Below, piece by piece: positions 17,392 to 25,642 of a stretch of DNA of 64,000 nt (positions within the stretch are counted from its first letter, which is position 1; each line of letters opens with the position of its first letter). The stretch comes from Colimorpha sp045222295. Its GTDB lineage: Bacteria > Bacteroidota > Bacteroidia > Bacteroidales > P3. The DNA lies in contig JBGUXP010000022.1 of NCBI GenBank assembly GCA_045222295.1, positions 13,853 to 77,852 of the forward strand. Direction: 5' to 3'. The position numbers were made by a program, and so were the translations under genes. The notes under the pieces were generated by a model. That model ran no database searches. It worked only from the letters and a program-made list of their open reading frames with translations, and was not told the origin of the DNA.

Positions 17392-20055
17392 CTATTCTTC
17401 CGATTTCTTAAGAATATCCTGTATGATGCTGGCTTTCCAGAGAGAGCTCATGTCGAAAATCTCCTCGATGGGACGGCTCAGTTTCTCGATAAGCAGGTGG
17501 GTGTTGTCCTGATGCTCCATTCGTTCAAGTTCATTGGCCACCTGTTCCCAGTTATGCTGGGAGTAGAGCAGGGGAACAAAGTTGTTCATGTCGAAATTCC
17601 TCACTACCATATTGTCTATGCCCTCGGTCTCGATACGTGAGTGGGCACGGGCTAGCTTGATTTCTCCCACCTCTTGTAGCACCTGTTGGTATTTCTCGTA
17701 AAGCACATATTCGTTCATGAGAAATGCCACCAGTGTGTCTGAGAGACTGTTCCACATCTTGCGGGGTAAGGGTCGGGCAACGAAGCGGCCTATCATGAAA
17801 CTGCCAGCGGTGAGACCGGAAAGGTTGTTCGCGCGACAGCGGTTAAAAAGGCGGCGGAAGAGATCGACCTTGTTACTGACAGTCAGGTGGTCAAAAAGGC
17901 GTCCCTGATCGTTATGGTCGCCCATGCGGCTTTGGAGCACCCCCTCGACATACTCTTCAGGATGCTGCTCAAACCACGAGTTGACGATAACGGCGGCTTT
18001 CTTGGGCTGGTTTTGCAGGTTACAGCGGATGAGACGTGCCAGCTTGCTGATATCAGTGATATAGGAAACCTCGTTGGAGGTGACAATTTGCTGGTATTTC
18101 TCATAGGCATTCTTCATACGGTTGAAGAAGAGTTTCTCCTCGTCGTTGAGGTCGACCTCGGTGCCTTCAAGGTATTTGGTGAAGCGGGCAGGCTTGAATG
18201 CCGCCTGTCCTTTGTATATGCTCTGCCGCTTGGAACTGATGGTCAGCATCTCGCCTTCGGCAATGGTAAGACCATCGGTGTTGACGATGGTGTTACCTTC
18301 AATACGGATGCCATAGGACTGGAGGTCCATGATGGCTGGGATTCCATATCCGCGGCAGGCTGTAACGACATGGATAGCGGCTGGCATCATTGAAAGGATG
18401 GCATCCAGTTCGTTCAGTGTGATGGTGTCTTGGGGCACAAAGTGACTCTGACAGAGACACACATGCTCTCCTTTGCTTTTGTATTCATGCGATTTGGCTA
18501 CCGAAAAACATAATCGCGCAGAGATGGCCGTGCGGGGTAGCACACTCAGTCCGTGGCCGAAGAACTCAAGTTGTGAGATGGTTTTGTCATCAATCGAGGC
18601 GGAGATAATCTGGCGGAGATGATAGGGCTTGATTAGGTCTAGAACGTTATGATCGTCTATCAGCTCCTCATTGAGCATATCTATGGCTGAGATGAGAGCT
18701 GCTCGTCCCGTCATCTCCGAGGCATTGAGCTGGAGAACGGAGAATAGGCTTAACTGATGGGGCCGGCTTTCGACGGCGAACTCGATGGTGACAGGGGTTT
18801 TATACCGGCATTCAAGTTTTTTGAGCAGGGGGTCGAAGTGGTAGACGGCTGGAAATTGCTGCCGTATCTCGTTACGGTTTGTATAAGCGCGGTCTTCGGT
18901 GGTTACGTCGCCCGTCATGATTTCCTCGCCGAAAATGTTACGATAGCTCTCGATTTGTTTGCCCTCCCCGGTGCGCGAATGACGGCTGTAGAGAACACCT
19001 GGATAGCTGTCGTTATTTCCTATGGTCCACACCATGCGTTGCAGGATTAGGCTGGGATAGGCCTGCTTGCCTTGCATGAAGGTGAGGATGAGGTCGGGGT
19101 TGTTGAGGTAGAACTGGCGAACGAACTGTGTGAGACGCAGTGCTTGGTAATAGGCATCGGTAATAAGCCTCTTCTCGCCGGCAGCGATAATCTTGCTTTC
19201 AAGTTCGGAGATGCGGGAATGCTGGTCGTCGACAGTGAGTTTGATGTCAGTGGTGGAATACTGGTGGTCGATATTCAGCATCTCGCAAAGGGTGTGAAGA
19301 GTGCTGAGGTAGACTCGGTTGGCCATTGTCGGGGCAAAACTGGCCTTCAAAGCTTGGTAGGAGGTCTGCGTCACTCCGATGTTGAGCAGCGTGGGCATCA
19401 GGCCAGGAATGTACTGTGGCATTGCGCAGCGGATGGCAAAAACCAATGGATTGCGCACGTCGCCCAAGCGGCAGTTTGTCATTATCTCCAGATTGCGGAT
19501 GGCCTTCTGGAGAAGTTCGGGCAGACGTTCGGGACTATTAAAAGATTTGGCCGTGAGGATGACGAAGTCGGGGACAGGGTAGCAGTTGTGGGTCAGGTCG
19601 AGAAGCATGTGTCCTTTGTAACTGATGGCTTCGTCGGTGAAGTCGGCAGAAGTGGTCAGGGTGGTGATGAGCTCGTCGGAGTCGTAAAGTGGATTGTTGT
19701 TGACGAATTCGATGCACTGTTTGCGGAAAGTGTTGCGAATCTCATCCAGCGAATGCTGCTCATCGTTGGAGAGAAGACCGTCGCGCTCGGCAACGAGCAT
19801 CTCAAGGAACTGCTTCTGCTCCCCGTCACGCAGTTTCAACAACTGGTACATATCATACCAGCGGGGTGGAAATTCGTGGACACTCTCCTCATTCCCTTCA
19901 AGGCGGTAGATAACCGTGCCCGGCTTGTTGCCTTCCAGCTGGTTCGCGGGGTCTTCACTGTCGTGGTCAAAAATCTCTCGTCCCTCGCGCGCAAAGAGGG
20001 TGACCATGTAGAAGTTGGGATAGCTTGCCCTGATGCGGAACCGACTGATGCTCAT
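17392..20055 (-). CDS. PPDK-like PEP/pyruvate-binding protein without PEP barrel
   Basis: This 887-residue protein aligns by eye to pyruvate phosphate dikinase over its middle. NPLVFAIRCAMPQYIPGLMP corresponds to the RSGA...MPGMMDT segment, and NNDSYPGVLYSRHSRTGEGK to the GTGV.FTRNPSTGE segment. AAIHVVTACRGYGIPAI sits where the phosphohistidine motif TSHAAVVARGMGKP belongs, and the histidine is kept. The following C-terminal region is helical and shows none of the PEP-barrel motifs (no GLCRTE or NEI.PY pattern). The classical Gly-rich ATP-grasp start is also missing. It may be a regulatory or repurposed paralogue. It is followed on the minus strand by no gene; its upstream neighbour is the TPR lipoprotein gene, nine bases away. 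Confidence 0.75.
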   Translation of the reverse strand: MSISRFRIRASYPNFYMVTLFAREGREIFDHDSEDPANQLEGNKPGTVIYRLEGNEESVHEFPPRWYDMYQLLKLRDGEQKQFLEMLVAERDGLLSNDEQHSLDEIRNTFRKQCIEFVNNNPLYDSDELITTLTTSADFTDEAISYKGHMLLDLTHNCYPVPDFVILTAKSFNSPERLPELLQKAIRNLEIMTNCRLGDVRNPLVFAIRCAMPQYIPGLMPTLLNIGVTQTSYQALKASFAPTMANRVYLSTLHTLCEMLNIDHQYSTTDIKLTVDDQHSRISELESKIIAAGEKRLITDAYYQALRLTQFVRQFYLNNPDLILTFMQGKQAYPSLILQRMVWTIGNNDSYPGVLYSRHSRTGEGKQIESYRNIFGEEIMTGDVTTEDRAYTNRNEIRQQFPAVYHFDPLLKKLECRYKTPVTIEFAVESRPHQLSLFSVLQLNASEMTGRAALISAIDMLNEELIDDHNVLDLIKPYHLRQIISASIDDKTISQLEFFGHGLSVLPRTAISARLCFSVAKSHEYKSKGEHVCLCQSHFVPQDTITLNELDAILSMMPAAIHVVTACRGYGIPAIMDLQSYGIRIEGNTIVNTDGLTIAEGEMLTISSKRQSIYKGQAAFKPARFTKYLEGTEVDLNDEEKLFFNRMKNAYEKYQQIVTSNEVSYITDISKLARLIRCNLQNQPKKAAVIVNSWFEQHPEEYVEGVLQSRMGDHNDQGRLFDHLTVSNKVDLFRRLFNRCRANNLSGLTAGSFMIGRFVARPLPRKMWNSLSDTLVAFLMNEYVLYEKYQQVLQEVGEIKLARAHSRIETEGIDNMVVRNFDMNNFVPLLYSQHNWEQVANELERMEHQDNTHLLIEKLSRPIEEIFDMSSLWKASIIQDILKKSEE

Positions 20056-20064
20056 AAATTATCC

Positions 20065-20586
20065 TTATTTGCGTTTCTGGGCTTGGATGGCTGCCAGTTG
20101 CTCTTCTGGGGTCAGCCCCACGAGGGGCAGCATCTTCCGCGTGTCGGCTGCCAGCACATGGTCGGGGTAGTTGCTCACAAACTCCGTGTATGCCTCGCGT
20201 GCCAGGTCATACTGTTGGTTCGACTCATAGGCCTGACCTTTCAGAAATTGGCAGATGGCGATATCCTCAAAACCTGGATAGAGGGTCATGAGGGTGTCGA
20301 GGGTGTTGATGCCGCTTTCGAAATTACCGGTGTTGATCTGTACCTCTGCGGTGCGTAGCATATAGATGGGCGCTAGGCTGTCATCAGGGAAATTGCTTAC
20401 AAAGAGGTCGTAGAGGACGATGATATGGTTTGCCTTTGCGGTATCGGCCCCGAAGGCGTAATAGGCTATACGCTGTTCCTCGTTGCTGATGGAGTCGATG
20501 AGGGCATCATGGTCCGGCACCTCGTTTCTGTGGCCGCAAGCCACGGCCAGCAGCAGCCCTAGGGTATAAATCGTGATTTTTTTCAT
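20065..20586 (-). CDS. TPR-containing lipoprotein, BamD-like
   Basis: A 173-residue protein with a lipoprotein signal (MKKITIYTLGLLLAVAC, lipobox cysteine at 17). It has TPR-type pairs: IVLYDLFVSNFPDDSLAPIY, AEVQINTGNFESGINTLDTL and LKGQAYESNQQYDLAREAYT with FVSNYPDH. The NFP/NYP turns and the size recall BamD/YfiO-type outer-membrane assembly lipoproteins, but it is shorter than BamD and the gene is not in a bam cluster. It lies in a minus-strand run ruvX-def-lipoprotein-PPDK-like with gaps of 4-9 bases, so it is co-transcribed with them. Confidence 0.75.
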   Translation of the reverse strand: MKKITIYTLGLLLAVACGHRNEVPDHDALIDSISNEEQRIAYYAFGADTAKANHIIVLYDLFVSNFPDDSLAPIYMLRTAEVQINTGNFESGINTLDTLMTLYPGFEDIAICQFLKGQAYESNQQYDLAREAYTEFVSNYPDHVLAADTRKMLPLVGLTPEEQLAAIQAQKRK

Positions 20587-20590
20587 AGAA

Positions 20591-21148
20591 TTATCTTTTT
20601 TTCATTTTGTAATGCGTGCGAATCTTGCCCAGGGCGATATCATTTAGTCGGCGTTTAAGCATCGTGCGGCGCAGGCTGCTCAATCGGTCCGTGAACACTT
20701 TGCCGTCCAAATGGTCGATTTCATGCTGCGCGATGCGGGCAAAGAGTCCGTTGATTTCCTCCCTATGCTCCTCCCAGTTCTCGTCCCACCAGTGCATAAC
20801 AATCGTGTCCGGCCGCAGCACATCCTCATGGATGTCAGGGACGCTCAGGCAGCCCTCGTTGAAATACTTCTTTTCCCCTTTGAACTCCTCTATCTCGGGG
20901 TTTATCAGCACATGCACATCGGTAGGCTCACCGTAGGTGTCCGTCTTTTCGTCGTACGGGCGAACTCCAATGGTTACCAGCCGGATGGATAGGTCCACCT
21001 GTGGAGCTGCCAATCCCACCCCGTCCGCGACATACATTGTCTCGAACATATTGTCAATAAGTTCTTTCAGGTTCGGATAGTCTTTCCTAACAGGTTGCGC
21101 CACTTTGCGCAGGGTTGGATGGCCGTAGCCTATAATGGGTAAAATCAT
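20591..21148 (-). CDS. def: Peptide deformylase
   Basis: This metalloenzyme removes the formyl group from nascent proteins. All three motifs are present: GVGLAAPQ (residues 43-50), EGCLSVP with metal ligand C100, and QHEIDHLDG with H142, E143 and H146. The 185-residue length is normal for Bacteroidetes. It is the second gene of the minus-strand run that begins with ruvX. Confidence 0.96.
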   Translation of the reverse strand: MILPIIGYGHPTLRKVAQPVRKDYPNLKELIDNMFETMYVADGVGLAAPQVDLSIRLVTIGVRPYDEKTDTYGEPTDVHVLINPEIEEFKGEKKYFNEGCLSVPDIHEDVLRPDTIVMHWWDENWEEHREEINGLFARIAQHEIDHLDGKVFTDRLSSLRRTMLKRRLNDIALGKIRTHYKMKKR

Positions 21149-21157
21149 AATATCTAG

Positions 21158-21586
21158 TTAGTTGTTTTTTGTTGTTTCTGTTGTTTTTAAAAAATCCTGC
21201 AGCATGATGGTAGCGGATATTTGGTCGATCAAGCCTTTGTTTTGGCGTTGTCTCTTTTTTAGGCCGCTGTCTATCATGGTCTGGAAGGCAATCTTTGAGG
21301 TGAAGCGCTCGTCAATACGGGCAATCTTCTTGTCGGGGAAGGTCTGGGCGAGTTGGGCAACAAAGGGTTCGATATACTGCATCGACTCCGATGGGCTGTT
21401 ATCCATGTGTTTAGCCACTCCCACCACGAAAATGTCCACCTCCTCGCGCGCGCAATAATCTTTAATATATTGGAGTAGGGAAGGGGTCTCCACTGTCGTG
21501 AGGGCGGTGGCAATAATGCGCACGGGGTCGGTCACCGCCAACCCCGTGCGTTTGGTTCCGTAGTCTATGGCCATTATTCGTCCCAT
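21158..21586 (-). CDS. ruvX: Holliday junction resolvase-like RuvX (YqgF)
   Basis: A 142-residue RNase H-fold nuclease of the YqgF family. It starts with MGRIMAIDYGTKRTGLAVTD carrying the first catalytic Asp, has VVGVAKHMDNSPSE, then RIDERFTSKIA with the conserved Asp-Glu-Arg, and ends with DQISATIMLQDFL supplying the last acidic residue. The family acts on Holliday junctions and in 16S rRNA processing. It is the first gene of the minus-strand run with def, downstream of the tRNA. Confidence 0.93.
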   Translation of the reverse strand: MGRIMAIDYGTKRTGLAVTDPVRIIATALTTVETPSLLQYIKDYCAREEVDIFVVGVAKHMDNSPSESMQYIEPFVAQLAQTFPDKKIARIDERFTSKIAFQTMIDSGLKKRQRQNKGLIDQISATIMLQDFLKTTETTKNN

Positions 21587-21632
21587 AACTTTATCCTTTC
21601 ACTCCTCAGTCATCACTCAACACTTTCCTTTG

Positions 21633-21706
21633 TGGCCCCTCTCGGGTTCGAACCAAGGACCCGCTGATTATGAGTCAGCTGCTCTAACCAACTGAGCTAA
21701 GAGGCC
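21633..21706 (-). tRNA. tRNA with CAU anticodon (Met or lysidine-type Ile2)
   Basis: The minus strand folds into a full cloverleaf. The acceptor is GGCCTCT/AGGGGCC with one T-G pair, the D arm is AGCTCAGTTGGTTAGAGC, the anticodon stem-loop is GCTGA-CTCATAA-TCAGC and the T arm contains GGTTCGAACC. CCA is not encoded. The CTCATAA loop is shared by elongator tRNA-Met and tRNA-Ile2, so the identity is left open. A TilS-type lysidine context cannot be judged from this sequence. Confidence 0.95.
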
Positions 21707-21830
21707 AGTGCACAACTTCATGGAGTTAACTACCATCTGTCGGCCGATTTCTTTCGCTAAAAGCGGGTGCAAAATTACTACTTTTTTCGGACATGGTAAA
21801 ATTTTTTTTCATTTATCCATTTTTTATTCT

Positions 21831-21838
21831 TATTTTTG
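21831..21838 (+). promoter_or_regulatory. Promoter -7 box of ilvE
   Basis: TATTTTTG, 45 bases upstream of the ilvE ATG at 21884. Confidence 0.55.
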
Positions 21839-21883
21839 CTGAATTGAAAATTAACAAAAAAACAACCTAAAAAATTGAACAAC

Positions 21884-22897
21884 ATGAATATAGATTGGCA
21901 AAACCTCCCCTTCGGTTACGTCAAAACCGACTACAACGTACGCTGCTACTTCCGTAACGGCGAGTGGGGTGAAATCGAAACCTCCAGCTCCGAACACATC
22001 GAGATTCACATGGCTGCCTCGAGCCTCCACTATGGTCAGGAAGCCTTCGAAGGTCTCAAAGCTTATCGCTGCAAAGATGGCAAGATCCGCATCTTCCGTC
22101 CCGAAGCCAACGCTGAGCGTCTGCAGAGCACCTGTCGCGGCATCATGATGCCCGAACTGCCCACCGAGAAGTTCGTCGAGATGTGCAAGAAGGTCATCAA
22201 GCTCAACGAGCGTTTCATTCCTCCCTATGGCACTGGCGCCAGCCTCTATCTGCGTCCTTTGCTGATTGGTACCGGCATCACCGTGGGTGTGAAACCCGCC
22301 GACGAGTACCTCTTCGTCATCTTCGTCACCCCCGTTGGACCTTACTTCAAGGGCGGTTTCAAAGCCAACCCCTATGTCATCACTCGCAAGTACGACCGTT
22401 CTGCTCCCCTCGGCACCGGTATCTACAAAGTCGGTGGTAACTATGCCGCTTCCCTCAAGGCTCACGTCGAGGCTTGCCACGGTGGCCAGTACGCCTGCGA
22501 GTTCTATCTCGATGCCAAGGAAAAGAAATATGTCGACGAGGCTGGTGCTGCCAACTTCTTCGGCATCAAGGACGGTGCTTATATCACCCCGAAGAGCACT
22601 TCCATCCTGCCCTCCATCACCAACAAGAGTCTCATGCAGCTTGCCGAGGATATGGGCATGAAAGTCGAGCGTCGTCCCATCGACGTCGAGGAGCTCAGCA
22701 CCTTCCAGGAGGCCGGTGCCTGCGGTACCGCCGCAGTCATCAGTCCCATCGAGCGTCTTGACGACCCCGAGACTGGCAAGAGCTACGTCTTTGGGAAGGA
22801 GCCTGGTCCCTACAGCACCAAGCTTTACAACGCCCTCCGCGCCATCCAGCTCGGTGAGGCCGAGGATATCCACAACTGGAACACCATCATGGACTAA
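21884..22897 (+). CDS. ilvE: Branched-chain amino acid aminotransferase
   Basis: This PLP enzyme performs the last step of leucine, isoleucine and valine synthesis. The 337-residue protein has SLHYGQEAFEGLKAYR, RPLLIGTG, the PLP lysine in IYKVGGNYAASL and EAGACGTAAVISPI, all typical of the class II-type BCAT group. I start at the ATG at 21884 (MNIDWQNLPF), because the frame upstream offers only a TTG at 21875. It is monocistronic, with its own promoter and a shared convergent terminator with gcvH. Codon bias is strong, as in glyA. Confidence 0.96.
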   Translation: MNIDWQNLPFGYVKTDYNVRCYFRNGEWGEIETSSSEHIEIHMAASSLHYGQEAFEGLKAYRCKDGKIRIFRPEANAERLQSTCRGIMMPELPTEKFVEMCKKVIKLNERFIPPYGTGASLYLRPLLIGTGITVGVKPADEYLFVIFVTPVGPYFKGGFKANPYVITRKYDRSAPLGTGIYKVGGNYAASLKAHVEACHGGQYACEFYLDAKEKKYVDEAGAANFFGIKDGAYITPKSTSILPSITNKSLMQLAEDMGMKVERRPIDVEELSTFQEAGACGTAAVISPIERLDDPETGKSYVFGKEPGPYSTKLYNALRAIQLGEAEDIHNWNTIMD

Positions 22898-22902
22898 TCT
22901 GG

Positions 22903-23060
22903 TAGTTAAGTAGACAGTAGTTAAGTAGTTAAGACAATAGTATTAGTCTACAACATCGACAGGTACATTTGTCTTAACTACTGCCCGAACCGAAGGTCGG
23001 CGACTTTAAGGAGCCAAGGGCGATTGAAGCGATAACTACTCATCTACTTTAACTTCTACA
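22903..23060. repeat. Intergenic AGTTAAGTAG repeat cluster
   Basis: Several copies of TAGTTAAGTAG-like words occur. A perfect 14-bp inverted pair AGTAGTTAAGACAA/TTGTCTTAACTACT encloses about 30 bases. A second divergent set of CTACTTTAACTTCTAC follows. A GC-rich patch with CCGA-ccgaagg-TCGG sits between. There is no coding potential. Confidence 0.6.
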
Positions 23061-23068
23061 AAAAAAAA

Positions 23069-23098
23069 GAAGCCGCCTTTCCGGGCGGCTTTCTTTTT
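23069..23098. terminator. Bidirectional terminator between ilvE and gcvH
   Basis: AAGCCGCC and GGCGGCTT form an 8-bp stem with a short loop. A run of A lies on the left and T on the right, so it can serve both convergent genes. Confidence 0.9.
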
Positions 23099-23115
23099 TC
23101 TGTTCGCTTTACGAA

Positions 23116-23493
23116 TTAGGCACCGATTTTGGAGGTATAGGCAGCGGCGTCCATCAGGGCGTCGATGTCGGCCATGTTCTCGGGTTTGATTTTGATAATC
23201 CAGCCATTGCCATAGGGGTCGGCGTTGATGGCGGAGGCATCATCCAGGGCGGCATTGAACTCAACGACTTCACCCTTTACGGGCATCAGCAGGTCAGCAA
23301 CGGTCTTCACGGCCTCGACGCTACCGAAGGGCTCTCCAGCCTCCACGGTGTCGCCCTCGCAGGTCACGTCGACAAAGACGATGTCGCCAAGTTCATGCTG
23401 GGCGTAATCGGTGATACCAACGAAAGCAAATTCGCCTTCAATACGCACCCATTCGTCGTCCTGGGTGTACTTCAGATTTGCAGGAATGTTCAT
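23116..23493 (-). CDS. gcvH: Glycine cleavage system H protein
   Basis: This lipoyl carrier shuttles the methylamine group between the P, T and L proteins of the glycine cleavage system. The 125-residue protein has the lipoylated lysine K63 in SVEAVKTVADLL and the usual GDIVFVD strand and INADPYGNGW motif. The other gcv genes are not nearby. It works together with serine hydroxymethyltransferase (2.1 kb) in glycine/one-carbon flux. Confidence 0.96.
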   Translation of the reverse strand: MNIPANLKYTQDDEWVRIEGEFAFVGITDYAQHELGDIVFVDVTCEGDTVEAGEPFGSVEAVKTVADLLMPVKGEVVEFNAALDDASAINADPYGNGWIIKIKPENMADIDALMDAAAYTSKIGA

Positions 23494-23537
23494 ACTATTA
23501 TGTAATTAAATGTATTAATAATATAGTTTTCAAAGTG

Positions 23538-23545
23538 CAAAAGTA
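23538..23545 (-). promoter_or_regulatory. Promoter -7 box of gcvH
   Basis: CAAAAGTA on the plus strand, TACTTTTG on the minus strand, 45 bases before the gcvH start. Confidence 0.55.
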
Positions 23546-23599
23546 CACATTTTTTTCTTTCTGTGGGAAAAAAGATGATTATTTTTTTATTTTTTTTTC

Positions 23600-23628
23600 T
23601 TGCGTTTGAGAAAAAAACGTTACCTTTG
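23600..23628 (+). promoter_or_regulatory. Promoter of rho
   Basis: TTG (23600-23602), 18-nt spacer, TACCTTTG (23621-23628). The resulting leader before the rho ATG at 23762 is about 130 bases, long enough for autoregulation, which is common for rho in other bacteria. Confidence 0.7.
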
Positions 23629-23761
23629 CATCATCAAAATAGGAGTGTTGAGAGGGCGATTCTTCTTTGTTTATTTTGATATTCAGCATTTTAAATTTAA
23701 TTTGAATTTGTGTTGTATGAGTTATGTGTATGGAAATAATAAGGAATATTATATATAATAT

Positions 23762-25615
23762 ATGTACAGCAAGACAGAACTTACTGCAAAAGCTCACATT
23801 GAGCTTATAGAGATAGCCAAGGGTATGGGTATTTCGAAAGCCGCGCGCCTTAATGCGCAGGAACTCGTTTATAAAATATTAGACCACCAGGCGGCCAATC
23901 CAGTCCCTCAGGCTGCGCAGCAGCATTCCGGTGACGAACAGCCTCGCAAGCGCCAGCATATGAAACCCAAGATGTTGGCAGAGTCGGCCATGAAGACACC
24001 AGAGTTGCACAAGAAGGCTAATAAAGGAGCTAAAAAAGAGGAGAACGCAGAGCGTAGAGTGGTGAAAGAAGAGAAGGTTGGCATTCCCGACTTGAACATA
24101 GAGATGCCCACGGTGCCCGAGGTGCCCGAGGTGTTAAGCCCGATGGGCCGTCCTTTCTTCCGCACCAGTGCCCCTGTTGCTGAGGTGTCACAAGGATCTG
24201 TACAGGCCGTCGCAGAGGAAACAGCGCCGAGAGAGGCCTCGGAAACTCCTGTAGAACTCGCATCTTCCGATGAACAGCAATCTGCCAAGAAAAAACGGGG
24301 CCGTCCCAAGAAAGCCTCCGAGGCCAAGAAGGAGTCTGCAATTCTTGCCCCTCAGCCTACCCAAGACCCTAAGGACTCTAAAGAACCTATTGACACTAAT
24401 GACTCAAAAGCCCCGGTTTCACTCCAAGACCCCCAAGAGAAACCCGCTGCGCAGCCAGAACCCAAACCCGAGCCGCGTCGGGAATACCGATTTGAACATG
24501 AGGGTGTGATTGAGGCTGAGGGTGTCTTGGAGATGGTGCCCGACGGTTATGGTTTCCTGCGTTCGAGCGACTACAACTATCTGTCGTCGCCCGACGATAT
24601 TTACGTATCGCCTGCTCAGATTCGCAATTATGGTTTGAAGACTGGCGATACGGTGCGCGGGATGGTGCGTCCTCCCCGCGAGGGCGACAAGTTCTTCCCA
24701 ATAGTGAAGATTGTTGAAATTAACGGCCTGACACCAGAGCGTATTCGCGACCGCATACCTTTCGAGAGCATGACGCCGCTCTTCCCCAATGAGAAGTTCA
24801 AACTCACAGGTCATCCCCAAGAGACCATGTCGACACGCATCATTGACCTCTTTACCCCCATTGGAAAGGGACAGCGTGGCCTCATAGTAGCACAGCCCAA
24901 GACGGGTAAGACGACCCTGCTCAAGGAGATTGCCAATGCGATAGCCTATAACCATCCCGAGGTGTATCTTATGGTGCTGCTCATCGACGAGCGTCCCGAG
25001 GAGGTGACCGATATGCAGCGCAGTGTGAAGGCCGAGGTGATAGCATCTACCTTTGACGAGCCTGCCGACCGCCATGTGCGCATCGCCAATATTGTCCTCG
25101 AAAAGGCCAAGCGTCTCACCGAGTGCGGCCATGATGTGGTCATCGTCCTCGACTCCATCACCCGTCTGGCGCGTGCCTACAATACGGTGCAGCCTGCCAG
25201 CGGTAAGGTGCTGTCGGGCGGTGTGGAGGCCAATGCGTTGCAGAAACCCAAGCGCTTCTTCGGTGCTGCACGAAATATTGAGAACGGCGGCTCTCTGACC
25301 ATTATCGCGACAGCCCTCACGGAGACAGGCAGCAAGATGGACGACGTGATTTTCGAGGAATTCAAGGGTACGGGCAATATGGAGCTGCAGCTTGACCGCA
25401 AGTTGGCCAATAAGCGCATCTATCCTGCCATTGACTTGACAGCCTCCTCAACACGCCGCGACGACTTGCTGGTGAAGCCCGACATCCTGACACGTAGTGT
25501 GGTGCTGCGCAACCATCTTACAGACCTCACGCCCATTGAGGCAATGGAGTTCCTACAGAAGCAGATGGTTCATACCCGTGATAACGAAGAGTTTCTCTAT
25601 ACAATGGATAAGTAG
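23762..25615 (+). CDS. rho: Transcription termination factor Rho with long disordered insert
   Basis: A hexameric RNA helicase that ends transcription. The protein is 617 residues, about 200 longer than E. coli Rho. The N-terminal helical domain (residues 1-45) is followed by a Glu/Lys/Pro/Ser-rich low-complexity stretch to about residue 245, which includes an AT-hook-like KKRGRPKK. The cold-shock RNA-binding domain (DGYGFLRSSDYNYLSSPDDI) and the RecA motor come next, with AQPKTGKTTLL as P loop near residue 380, LIDERPEEV, and VLDSITRLARAYN. A disordered insert is known in Bacteroidetes Rho and has been linked to condensate formation in Bacteroides. That this copy behaves so is inference. Stop is TAG. 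Confidence 0.96.
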   Translation: MYSKTELTAKAHIELIEIAKGMGISKAARLNAQELVYKILDHQAANPVPQAAQQHSGDEQPRKRQHMKPKMLAESAMKTPELHKKANKGAKKEENAERRVVKEEKVGIPDLNIEMPTVPEVPEVLSPMGRPFFRTSAPVAEVSQGSVQAVAEETAPREASETPVELASSDEQQSAKKKRGRPKKASEAKKESAILAPQPTQDPKDSKEPIDTNDSKAPVSLQDPQEKPAAQPEPKPEPRREYRFEHEGVIEAEGVLEMVPDGYGFLRSSDYNYLSSPDDIYVSPAQIRNYGLKTGDTVRGMVRPPREGDKFFPIVKIVEINGLTPERIRDRIPFESMTPLFPNEKFKLTGHPQETMSTRIIDLFTPIGKGQRGLIVAQPKTGKTTLLKEIANAIAYNHPEVYLMVLLIDERPEEVTDMQRSVKAEVIASTFDEPADRHVRIANIVLEKAKRLTECGHDVVIVLDSITRLARAYNTVQPASGKVLSGGVEANALQKPKRFFGAARNIENGGSLTIIATALTETGSKMDDVIFEEFKGTGNMELQLDRKLANKRIYPAIDLTASSTRRDDLLVKPDILTRSVVLRNHLTDLTPIEAMEFLQKQMVHTRDNEEFLYTMDK

Positions 25616-25642
25616 GGTTTACGGTTTAAAGTTTACTGAAAA

